This document shows, piece by piece, positions 54,968-63,900 of a stretch of DNA of 64,000 bases. Under the pieces are notes generated by a model. That model worked only from the letters and a program-made list of their open reading frames with translations, was not told the DNA's origin and searched no databases. This DNA is from an uncultured Chitinophagaceae bacterium (lineage in GTDB: Bacteria; Bacteroidota; Bacteroidia; Chitinophagales; Chitinophagaceae). The DNA lies in the NCBI GenBank assembly GCA_937862815.1, contig CALMED010000018.1:1-64000 (forward strand). Reading direction: 5' to 3'. Each line of letters opens with the position of its first letter. Position 1 is the stretch's first letter. The translations under genes were made by a program, and so were the position numbers.

Positions 54968-57295
54968 TTATGTGTTATTATCGGCTCCTTCGTTTACCGA
55001 ATAGTATTTATGACCGTACTTGCGTTTGTGGTAGTAGTAGCTGTAGCGGTTGCCGTAGTACCCCTTCACACTTACACCGTTGAATACAATGGCCATGGGC
55101 TGGAAGAGGCCATTCTGGTGCCATTCTTCGATCTCCCGCACCTGTTCCCGCACCGTAAGGCGGAAACGGGTGAGCACAAGCGTTACCTGCGCCCAGTGCT
55201 GGAGGAGTTGTGCATCCGAAACAATGCCGTTGGGGGGTGTATCAATCACCACCACGTCGTAATGCGTATCGAGATGCTGCTTCAGCGCATCCATGGAAGG
55301 GGAGGATAATAATTCTGAGGGATTGGGGGGTATGGGACCGGCCGGGAACAGGTCCAGTTCGCCATCGTCCAGGATGCGGATCTTGCAGTCCTCCGCCCCT
55401 GTTTTTCCTATCAACATGGTACTGAGTCCTTCCTGGAGCTGGTAACCAAAACGCTTGCTGAGTTTGGGCCGGCGCAGGTCCATTTCGAGCAGGGCCACCC
55501 GCTTGCCCTGCAGGGCGAAGCTGGCCGCCAGGTTGGCCGAAACAAAACTCTTGCCCTCCCCGCTCATACTGGAGGTGATGAGGATGTAAAAAGGTTGTCC
55601 TTCTTTGGCATAATAGCGCAAGGCCGTACGGAGACTCCGTACCTGCTCGCCAAAAATGGACCGGTCGCGCCGTTTCATCTGCAGGATATCGGAGGTGTCG
55701 GGCACCAGGTCCAGCTCAGCCAGGATGGGCGGTGTAAGCATCTGCTGTAACTGGGATTTGGAAATAATTTTGCTGTTCAGGAATTCCAGCAACAATGCCA
55801 ATACAAATGGTATCCAGATACCAATGAAAAAAGCCGAGAGCATGATGCGGGCACGGGCCGGCCCGATGGGTGAAGAAGGCAGGAGGGCAGGCCGTATAAT
55901 AAAGGTTTCCACCGCCACACTGGCCAAAGCAATGCCCGCGTCTTCCTTTTTCTGGAGGAGATCCAGGAACTGGTTGAGTTTGATTTCCTGCACCCGTAGT
56001 ATTTCATTCAGCCGTTTTTCTTCAAAAGGCGACAAACTGAACTTGGAAGCCGCATCCGACTGGCGGTTCCGGGTAAATTCTTCGGTGATCCGGTTGATCT
56101 GTTTATAATTCTCCAGTTGCTTATCCAGGTTTTTCCGAACGGCGTCAATTTGCTTGTCCAGCAATTGCAGGCGGGGATTCTGTTCGGTAACCGTGAGCGC
56201 CAGCTTTTCGCGCTCACTCCACAGCCCCAGTAACTGACTGATGAGTTGTTGGGTGGTATTGTCTTCCACACCCGGTAATGCCAACTGATCGGCCTGGGTT
56301 TCTGAGCGCCGGAAGTATTGTTCAGAATTGCGGAGTACACGCTCTTTCAACCGGAATCGCTCAATATCTTCCTGGTAACCCAGAATTTTGTTTAAATAGT
56401 CCCCCTTTAAGATGATACCCTTTTCCGCTTTAAAACGGGCCAATACCTCTTCAATGGAATCCACCTGCCGTGCCAGCGGTTCCAGCCGCTCGCCTATAAA
56501 GCGGAGTGCCTGTTCCTGAGATTTACGTTTTTCGGTGAGCAGTGAAAAGTTATAGATCTGGATCAGTGTATTGATGATGTCGGCCGCCCGTTGGCGTTCC
56601 ACGTCCATCATCGAAAGTTCCACCACATTGCTGATCTTGGAACTGGTAACCCCCAGGGAAGCCGTTAATCCAAAAGCTGTGTTCCAGGGGTCGGATTCAA
56701 AACAGAGAAAGCGGGTGGGAACCGAGCTGCTTTTCTTCTGCACCACAACCGGCTGGCCGCTGATTTCAAAAGGCACACTCCAGGCAGCAGTACCTTCCTG
56801 GTTTCCGCTTTTCCATCGGAAACCCGCCTCATTCGTTTGTATAACTTCAAAACTCAAAGCAGGGGAATTAGTTGGCGTTTGCGTTGGCTTGTACCACCTG
56901 ATATCGTCGTAAATGTCCCGGTCCTTGATATTGCCTTTCACCATCGCCTTGTACTGCAACCCCATGGTGTCCACCACCCGTTTCATGAGGGTAGGTGAGC
57001 GCAGGCGGGCAATGTTGTCGTTGATGGGATCGCGGCTGCTGTAGGGATTCATTACGGCAAATGCGGGATCCTGCAACACAATGCTGGCGCTTACACGGTA
57101 CACATCATCCTGGTAACGCAGGTAAAACCAGGCAGCCGCCCAGAACAGTAAACCGGCCGGAATCATCCAGGGCCATACGCTCAGCACCCGGCGGTACTGG
57201 ATGTCCCATACATTGGTGCTCTTTCGCGGCAAAGAAACCGCCGGTCCATGCAGGTAACCTTGTTCCTGTTCTGTATCCCAGGGATTTTTATCCAT
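54968..57295 (-). CDS. wzc: Polysaccharide co-polymerase / BY-kinase (Wzc-like)
   Basis: A 775-residue protein. A Wzz-type N-terminal region has one membrane segment near 42-60. A long coiled-coil-rich periplasmic part is followed by a second membrane segment near 478-502 (SAFFIGIWIPFVLALLLEFL). The cytoplasmic kinase has Walker A SSMSGEGKSFVSANLAASFA near 570, Walker A' VALLEMDLRRPKL and Walker B VVVIDTPPNG. The C-terminal tail carries a tyrosine cluster (GYYGNRYSYYYHKRKYGHKY) that would be autophosphorylated. Such kinases control chain length and export through Wza. It lies 27 bases after the wza-like gene. No Wzb phosphatase gene is nearby. Confidence 0.93.
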   Translation of the reverse strand: MDKNPWDTEQEQGYLHGPAVSLPRKSTNVWDIQYRRVLSVWPWMIPAGLLFWAAAWFYLRYQDDVYRVSASIVLQDPAFAVMNPYSSRDPINDNIARLRSPTLMKRVVDTMGLQYKAMVKGNIKDRDIYDDIRWYKPTQTPTNSPALSFEVIQTNEAGFRWKSGNQEGTAAWSVPFEISGQPVVVQKKSSSVPTRFLCFESDPWNTAFGLTASLGVTSSKISNVVELSMMDVERQRAADIINTLIQIYNFSLLTEKRKSQEQALRFIGERLEPLARQVDSIEEVLARFKAEKGIILKGDYLNKILGYQEDIERFRLKERVLRNSEQYFRRSETQADQLALPGVEDNTTQQLISQLLGLWSEREKLALTVTEQNPRLQLLDKQIDAVRKNLDKQLENYKQINRITEEFTRNRQSDAASKFSLSPFEEKRLNEILRVQEIKLNQFLDLLQKKEDAGIALASVAVETFIIRPALLPSSPIGPARARIMLSAFFIGIWIPFVLALLLEFLNSKIISKSQLQQMLTPPILAELDLVPDTSDILQMKRRDRSIFGEQVRSLRTALRYYAKEGQPFYILITSSMSGEGKSFVSANLAASFALQGKRVALLEMDLRRPKLSKRFGYQLQEGLSTMLIGKTGAEDCKIRILDDGELDLFPAGPIPPNPSELLSSPSMDALKQHLDTHYDVVVIDTPPNGIVSDAQLLQHWAQVTLVLTRFRLTVREQVREIEEWHQNGLFQPMAIVFNGVSVKGYYGNRYSYYYHKRKYGHKYYSVNEGADNNT

Positions 57296-57322
57296 GATGA
57301 AAGTTCAGCAAATTGTTAAAAA

Positions 57323-58162
57323 TCAGCGCAGCAAAGCCCAGAAGCTCAGGAAAACTGCCAGCGTTGATAACGACGTGGTGAAAATATTTCGAAGCGGAGC
57401 ATTGATGGTGAGAAATGTATTAACCCGGTTCGGTTCCATGTAAACAATGTCATTGTTACGCAGGTAATAATAAGGTGATTTAAAGATATCCTTGCTGTTA
57501 ATGTCAATGGTACCAAACTCCCGCTCTTCTCCCCGCTCGCGGATAATCCATACCTTTTCCCGCACGGCGGTGGGGTCTCCGAAACCCCGGATGGAAAGCG
57601 CCTCCAGAATGGTGAGGCGATCATTCATGATAGGAACAGCGCCTCCAAAGCTTCCAACGCCTCCTCCTCCAACTCCTCCACCTGTGGGTGAACCAGACCC
57701 AAGAAACAACACCCGCCCACTGAGAGTGCAATATACCTGCGGATCCTTGTACAATACGGCCACCCTTGTTTTGACGAGCTCCGCCACCTCGGCAGGTGTT
57801 TTACCGGCCACATGCAGAAGGCCCAATTTCACCAATTCCACATTCCCGTCCTTATCCACCAGGTAACCAAAACCACCTCCCGCCTGCATCATGGCCATAT
57901 TTTGCAAACCCTGAACGCCCATGCCCTGGTTAAGCAGGGCCGCATCGGGATGCTCCATCACAATGGTAATAGCGATCCGGTCTCCGGGGTAAATACGTTT
58001 GGCGGCTTCCTCAGCCAGCAGGCTGATGCTGTCTTTACCCGGTTCCAGCCCGTTAAAGAAAATGGCTTTCCGGGCCGGCACACAGCTGTGCAGCAACAGG
58101 ATCACAACAAAAAGAAAAGATAGCGGGGAAAAGCGGTCAGAAGTTGAAGAACGTAGCGGCAT
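57323..58162 (-). CDS. wza: Polysaccharide export outer-membrane lipoprotein (Wza-like)
   Basis: About 279 residues from the ATG at 58162, chosen because it puts the lipoprotein signal (LSFLFVVILLLHSC) right after a short n-region; the longer GTG-started frame lies within the upstream gene. A Poly_export domain (YPGDRIAITIVMEHPDAALL, GKTPAEVAELVKTRV) is followed by an SLBB-like part. A Gly-rich insertion (GSGSPTGGGVGGGGVGSFGG, coded at about 57643-57714) sits in that part. The C terminus ends in a hydrophobic helix (LSTLAVFLSFWALL), the barrel-forming helix of Wza. It overlaps the upstream gene by 26 bases. Confidence 0.88.
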   Translation of the reverse strand: MPLRSSTSDRFSPLSFLFVVILLLHSCVPARKAIFFNGLEPGKDSISLLAEEAAKRIYPGDRIAITIVMEHPDAALLNQGMGVQGLQNMAMMQAGGGFGYLVDKDGNVELVKLGLLHVAGKTPAEVAELVKTRVAVLYKDPQVYCTLSGRVLFLGSGSPTGGGVGGGGVGSFGGAVPIMNDRLTILEALSIRGFGDPTAVREKVWIIRERGEEREFGTIDINSKDIFKSPYYYLRNNDIVYMEPNRVNTFLTINAPLRNIFTTSLSTLAVFLSFWALLR

Positions 58163-58544
58163 AAGCAGTTTTCTTGGAAACAGCCGGCAAGTTAAGCTTT
58201 TCCACGAGGAGGCGGGCCAATTCGAGGGGATGGGTATGAGCGGGGAGGAAGCAGACCTCAGCACCGGTAGTTAGTTTGCTCGTTTGAAATTCTTTGCCCA
58301 GGATGATGAAAATCAAGTCTGTGTCGCGTTCCTGTAAGGCAGCAATCTGTTTCAGGCATTCCTGGTCCGGCTCCACCACGAGCCAGGCAGAACAGCTGCG
58401 GTTTGAAGGATGCAGGCTGGCATGCGCTTCCACTTGCAGGGGAACCTGGGAGGACTGGATTTCCTGTTGCCAAAAGAGCAGCCGCTCTGGGTCAGGTGAA
58501 ACAATACCCAACCGGAGGCCGGTACGAAACCATTTTTTCAACAT
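58137..58544 (-). CDS. Unknown protein, receiver-like fold, first gene of the export operon
   Basis: A 135-residue protein of unknown function. It shows alternating short hydrophobic strands and helices: LRLGIVS near 10, SAWLVVEP near 53, DLIFIILG near 75, and GAEVCFLPAHTHPLELARLL near 93-112. This resembles a CheY-like receiver fold, with the last segment matching the GA-(x)n-KP-(x)n-EL helix of receivers. The phospho-acceptor Asp and the Lys are not evident, so it would be a non-phosphorylated pseudo-receiver. It starts the wza-wzc operon and shares 26 bases with wza. The assignment is only by eye. Confidence 0.6.
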   Translation of the reverse strand: MLKKWFRTGLRLGIVSPDPERLLFWQQEIQSSQVPLQVEAHASLHPSNRSCSAWLVVEPDQECLKQIAALQERDTDLIFIILGKEFQTSKLTTGAEVCFLPAHTHPLELARLLVEKLNLPAVSKKTAYAATFFNF

Positions 58545-58561
58545 AGCAGGTCGTTGGTTAA

Positions 58562-58580
58562 ATAATCAATAGTTGACTGT
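58562..58580 (-). promoter_or_regulatory. 19-bp upstream element shared with the giant surface-protein gene
   Basis: ACAGTCAACTATTGATTAT on the minus strand, 17 bases before the ATG at 58544. It matches 18 of 19 bases of 18364-18382, in the same orientation. The plus-strand phrase cctgttacaggacag (58600-58614) lies at the same distance beyond it as cctgtc at 18401 does in the other copy. Its function is not known. Confidence 0.55.
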
Positions 58581-58872
58581 ATACACGGCTTCGCCGCTGC
58601 CTGTTACAGGACAGATGTGAAAAACCGGAACAGTGATGGAAAGCGGTACGTTTGACAGGTTATGCAAGCGGTAGCAATTTTACGGGAAAATACCTACAGG
58701 AACAAGGAAATTTTCAATTTATTGTTAAAGTTGGAGGTGATTAAATTGTTAAGGGTGAAGGGGTTGCGCTAACGGGTGTTAGGGTGTGGGTTCTCCCGGT
58801 TTTTTCCGGAGATGGCGTTTCATCCCGTGCGACATCAGGTATCTACCATCCGCAGCAAGCTCTACACCCCGA
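58581..58872. other. Upstream spacer of the export operon
   Basis: No gene is seen. Bases 58600-58614 contain inverted CCTG-tta-CAGG. The stretch 58680-58760 is AT-rich and likely carries further promoter elements. The repeat array starts near 58840. Confidence 0.4.
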
Positions 58873-60900
58873 ACGTCATCCTGCCTGCCCCGCAGCGCAG
58901 CGATTGCGGGGAGCGGAACGACCGAAGTGCAACGAGGGAGTGAAGCGAAGGATCTTTCAATTAGAGAGCGTGCGCCAGAGCATCCACCCCACCTGGGAAA
59001 GATCCTTCGTTCCGCGGAGCTCCACTCAGGATGACGTAAAGTTTGATGAGCCCGGCCACCTGAAATTACTTCACCAGGAATCTACCATCCGAAGCGAGCT
59101 CCCCACCCCGCACGTCATCCTGAGCGGAGTGAAATGGAACGCAGTGGAATGAAACGAAGCGAAGGATCTTTCAATTAGAGAGCGTGCGCCAGAGCATCCA
59201 CCCCACCTGGGAAAGATCCTTCGTTCCGCGGAGCTCCACTCAGGATGACGTAAAGTTTGATGAGCCCGGCCACCTGAAATTACTTCACCAGGAATCTACC
59301 ATCCGAAGCGAGCTCCCCACCCCGCACGTCATCCTGAGCGGAGTGAGCCGGAGAGCAGCGAAGGCGAACGAAGCGAAGGATCTTTCAATTAAGGAACGTG
59401 CGCCTGGTCATCCACCCCACCTTGAAAGGATCCTTCGCTGCCCTCAGGATGACGTTCTATTTATAGCCTTCGTCCACCTGAAGTAACTTCATCAAGAATC
59501 TACCATCCGAGGCGAGCTCCCCACACCGAACGTCATCCTGAGCGGAGTGAGCCGGAGAGCAGCGAAGGCGAACGAAGCGAAGGATCTTTCAATTAGAGAA
59601 CGTGCGCCTGGTCATCCGCTACACCTGGGAAAGATCCTTCGTTCCGCGGAGCTCCACTCAGGATGACGTTTCTTTTTATAGCCTTCGACCACCTCAAAAA
59701 ATGCAAAAACCCCGTACCTTCCCTTACCATGAAACGCGGTGGCAGCACCTACATCCTCACCAATAAAAACAAAACCGTTCTCTACACCGGCGTTACCTCC
59801 GACCTGGTTGGACGTATCTACGAACACCGCACCCGGACAGATCCCCGCAGCTTTGCAGCCCGGTACAATTGCTTCCTGCTGGTTTGGCACAACACCCATT
59901 CCCGGATTGAAGAAGCAATAGCCGAGGAGAAGTACATCAAGAAAAAAACACGGGCCTATAAAACAGCCCTCATCGAATCCCTCAATCCCAACTGGGACGA
60001 CCTCTTCCCCGCCCTCTGGGCCGAAGAAACGAACGGGGCACCGCTGCCGGGGGAGCTTGATCTTCTCCCCGCACGTCATCCTGAGCGGAATGATTCGAAG
60101 CGCAGCGAAGATGAACGGAGCGAAGGATCTTTTAAATAAAGAACGTGCACTTGGTCATCCAGCCCACCTTGAAAAGATCCTTCGCTGCGCTCAGGATGAC
60201 GTTGATTTTTAATTTTTTCGTTCGCCTGAAAAGACTTCATCAAGAATCAACCATGCGGAGCCTTTACTCCCCTCGGTTCGTCATCCTGAGTGGAGTGAGC
60301 CGGAGAGCAGCGAAGGTGAACGAAGCGAAGGATCTTTTAATTAAAGAACGTGCACCTGGTCATCCACCCCACCTTGAAAAGATCCTTCGCTGCGCTCAGG
60401 ATGACGTTACTTTTTTAGCCTTCGCTTACCTCGAATGACTTCACCAGGAATCAACCATCCGAAGCGAACTCCCGCACCCCGCACGTCATCCTGAGCGGAG
60501 TGAATCGAAGCGCAGCGAAGATGAACGGAGCGAAGGATCTTTTAATTAAAGAACGTGCACCTGGTCATCCACCCCACCTTGAAAAGATCCTTCGCTGCGC
60601 TCAGGATGACGTTACTTTTTTAGCCTTCGCTTACCTCGAATGACTTCACCAGGAATCAACCATCCGAAGCGAACTCCCGCACCCCGCACGTCATCCTGAG
60701 CGGAGTGAGCCGCAGCGCAGCGGAGGCGAAAGAAGCGAAGGATCTTTCTATTAAAGAACGTGCGCCTGGTCATCCAGCACACCTTAGAAAGATCCTCCCG
60801 GGACTATGCCCGGGACCTTCGGTTCGTTCCGCGGAGCTCCACTCCCCGAAAAAGCGGAGCTTTTCGGGGCAGGCAGGATGACGTAAGGTTTAGAGAACCC
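58873..60900. repeat. Tandem array of ~205-bp palindromic units
   Basis: Eight unit starts (acgtcatcctg or tcgtcatcctg) occur at about 58873, 59112, 59326, 59530, 60073, 60277, 60483 and 60688. Spacings are 239, 214, 204, 543, 204, 206 and 205 bp. Each unit has a left arm (acgtcatcctgagcg ... gcgaaggatctttt) and a right arm (aaaagatccttcgc ... cgctcaggatgacgt) with about 14-15-bp perfect pairing in the outer and inner parts, so each could fold into a long hairpin. The 543-bp step is where the GIY-YIG gene sits. The last unit is altered by extra CCCGGG and CCCCGAAAA palindromes. Similar single units occur at 27.7-28.3, 30.6-30.8 and 54.9 kb. Confidence 0.85.
59729..60139 (+). CDS. GIY-YIG nuclease domain protein embedded in the repeat array
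   Basis: The ATG at 59729 is preferred to one 22 codons upstream, because the domain starts MKRGGSTYILTNKNKTVLYT. The signature is STYIL ... YTGVTSDLVGRIYEHRTRTD, then EEAIAEEKYIKKKTRAYKTA and ESLNPNWDDLF, matching the small stand-alone URI-type GIY-YIG family of about 95-100 residues. The frame continues for about 35 residues, and the last 22 (from ARHPERNDSKRSEDERSEGS) are read from the left arm of the next repeat unit. It is the only plus-strand gene in the window. Cellular role is unknown. A weak -7-like TACCTTCC lies just upstream (about 59715). Confidence 0.85.
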   Translation: MKRGGSTYILTNKNKTVLYTGVTSDLVGRIYEHRTRTDPRSFAARYNCFLLVWHNTHSRIEEAIAEEKYIKKKTRAYKTALIESLNPNWDDLFPALWAEETNGAPLPGELDLLPARHPERNDSKRSEDERSEGSFK

Positions 60901-60974
60901 GTCCACCTGAAAAGACTTCACCTGGAATCTTGCATTCAAGCGGCTTCCGGAAATTAAAAAGAAAGTACCCCCCC

Positions 60975-63900
60975 TCAATACACCACCTTCACCCGCACCG
61001 GTTCACCCGTTGTACCGGTGAGAGTAAGCCAGTAAATCCCCCGGGCGGAGCCGGGCGGAAGGGGGATGGGCAGCACCTGCTGGTGGGCGCCGATTTGTAC
61101 CTGCCGGTGCAGGAGCACCCGCCCGTCGAGGGCGGTTAGCTGGAGGGCGTAGGCACCGCGGGAAAGTCCGTTGGTATGCAGCTGGATAACTTCATTAGCC
61201 ACAGGATTGGGATACACTTCCGGCCGTCCACCCGCCCCCACCCAGATGCGGCGGGCGGGGGAAATAAAGGGCTGCCCCTGCTGGTCCACCGCCACCACGC
61301 GGTAGAAATTGGCTCCGGCGGGTAAGCCGGCGTGCCGGAACGAATAGGCAACCGTAGATATGTCCACCTCGGCGGGAAGGGTTTCCAGCACCCGGAAGCG
61401 GGAACCGTCGGTGCTGTGTTCCACCTGGTAGCGCTGGATGAGCTGGTTGCCTTGTACCTTCCAGTCGAGCAGGGCATCACCTCCCTGTAGCTTTGCCTCC
61501 AGTGAAAGCAGGTTATAGGGAAGCGGGTTGAAGCGCCAGTCGGTGGATCCCAGGGTAAAGCGGATATAGCTGTCAATATTGGGATCGTTAGGGGGCGATG
61601 GTTGTGTATTCGTCCAGGTAATGGTACTCCGGAACGGACTTGTTGTAGGATTAGGCGTCCCGCTGGTGGAACTGCGGCCGAAATAGGGCGGGAACTGGTC
61701 CCCCCACATGCCATTGTAATAGGGTACCACCACCAGTTCCGACAGGTTATTCACGTATGCTCCCACATTGCAACGGCTGCGGCCGCTGGGGTGATTGGAC
61801 CAGGAGAGCGTTACATCCACATTCCGCGAACCCGGCGACTGGGAGAGATCCCAGTATTCGCAGGCGCTGACGGTTGCCAGTCCGTCACCGCTGGCACTGG
61901 GACTGATGGGCGAACTGCCGTTTACCGTTTGCGGATTGGCTCGATGGAATTCGGCCGTATAGGTATCAGAAGCACTACCTGGTGCAGAAATCGTTAAGGG
62001 CCGGTAATGGTATTCAGTTCCCACTATTTTACCAACCGGAAAGATAAAGGAAGCAGTGGAAGGAAAGGTTTGACCTTCTTTGCGAACCGGGCCATTGACG
62101 AATGAATTAACAGAAGCCGCTGTATTGACCGCAGAAAAATGGCTGATACTGAAAAAGTTGGTTGCCGTTGAAATAATGTAGCCTGAACCAAAATGCATTT
62201 CGGCAGAAACATTTACAGGTGAATTCAAAGTTACTATACGGCCGGCATCTTTGTTGAGCCGGATGACCCGGAATTGCTCAACTTCTGCAGTTGGTCCTGT
62301 TATGGTTATGTTCCGGTTACCAACTAAGCGAACTGCTCGATTATTAAAAATTACAGGGGGCGCTCCGCTTGTTCTAAGCCAGTTACCTGAAAGTGTTAGA
62401 TCAAGCGTACCACTATATACTGCAAGAGGAAAAACTAAAGTGCCATGGATAACGATATCACCACCTACAGTTATTGATCCGCGTTTCAACTCTAAATTAA
62501 GTGCAGATCCTGATTCGATTGTAAGATTTCCCGAGCAAGCCATGTTTCCCAACTCTGCCGCACTGGTACTGAAATTAATGTTGGTATTACCTCCAACTAC
62601 TATGTTTGCAGGTGTTGTCCAGAAATTCCACTCTCTGGCCATCAGCCAGCTACTGTTTTTATTGTATTGCAGGGTGGAGTTAGGCCCATATAATATAGTT
62701 CCAGTTGCAATAACACCTCCAGAATTGAACAAAAGAGTGCCATTCACCTGTGGATTGCGCACTGTACTAAGAGTACCGTTAAGGGTTAGATTAAAAAACT
62801 GCGGTGTTACCGTGCCATCGGTATATCCACCGGCACTGTTCCATACCACGGTACCATCGGTAAACTGAAAACTGCCATGGTTGGAGATTTTTGCAAAACT
62901 GTTTCCGGTGGTGATGGTATGGGCGGCGTTGCAGGTGAGCGTACCCTGGATATCCATGCTGCGCAGGGTATAATTGCCATCTACTGTTACCGTGTGCCCT
63001 GCATTCACTACGATGCTGGCGCCGCTTGTGGGTACCACCCCTCCCACCCAGGTGGCGGGATCGCCGAAATTGCCGGTGGCGGCTGTAAAAAACAAGCCGG
63101 CCGGCCACAACTCATCGCCATTGCGGATGACGGCACCCGGCGCATAACCCGTAAACTGTATCTGCGCCAGTACTGTATTGATGTGCGCTGTATTGGTGAT
63201 GCGGATCCGTTTCCCGTTCACCGCACTCCAGTTGTTGATGGTAAGCGTGCCGGTAAAAGACGGGCCGCTTCCGGAGAAAATAAGATCAAATGCATTGGTA
63301 GCAGTACCCAGGTCAATGGTGGAACCGGTCGTCATTTGCAGCGTTCCGGCATTGAGTGTGGAAGAGGCGGCAACAGATCCCACCTGCAAGGTTCCCCCGC
63401 TTAGGGTAACAGCAGTGCCCGGAGGCAGGGCCGCGGCCGTTTGAATGGTAAGAATACCTCCGTTGATGGTGAGACCGCCAGTGAAACTGTTCGTGCCACT
63501 CAAAATACAGGTACTGCTGCCTGTTTTGGTAAGCGAAAGCGTACCGGCACCGTTGGTGATGGCACCGCTGAGCGTCAATACCTGGCCGTTGGCACTGGGG
63601 AATGTGTTGGCACCCACGCTGAAATTCCAGTTGCCGGCAGCGGCGCTGATGGGAGCAGCTACTGTCCGGTTTGCAGCGTAGGCATCCAGGTTGGACCCAT
63701 TGCCCGAAATGGTGATCGGCCGGTCAAACGTGGCGGTATTGTTCTGAATACTGCCACCGGCCAGAAAAAGATTCCCGGCGTTATTGCCAAATGGCCCGGC
63801 GAGGGACACATGTACATTGCTTAAAATGCGTACCACCCCGGCACGCAGCGTGGTGGGTCCGGTATAGGTATTAAGTCCCAACAGGATCACAAAACTGTTT

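Noticed and set aside
58784..59152. Open frames within the palindromic array, also 59184-59486 and 60145-60438
   Set aside because: They translate the repeat arms (for example HVILSG, SIRSELPTPH) in each unit, so they are products of the repeat and not genes.
59663..59728. Upstream extension of the GIY-YIG frame
   Set aside because: The extra 22 codons lie in the repeat tail, and the domain begins right at the ATG at 59729.
58873..60900. CRISPR array
   Set aside because: Units are about 205 bp with conserved sequence throughout and large palindromes. There are no short repeats with unique spacers and no cas genes.
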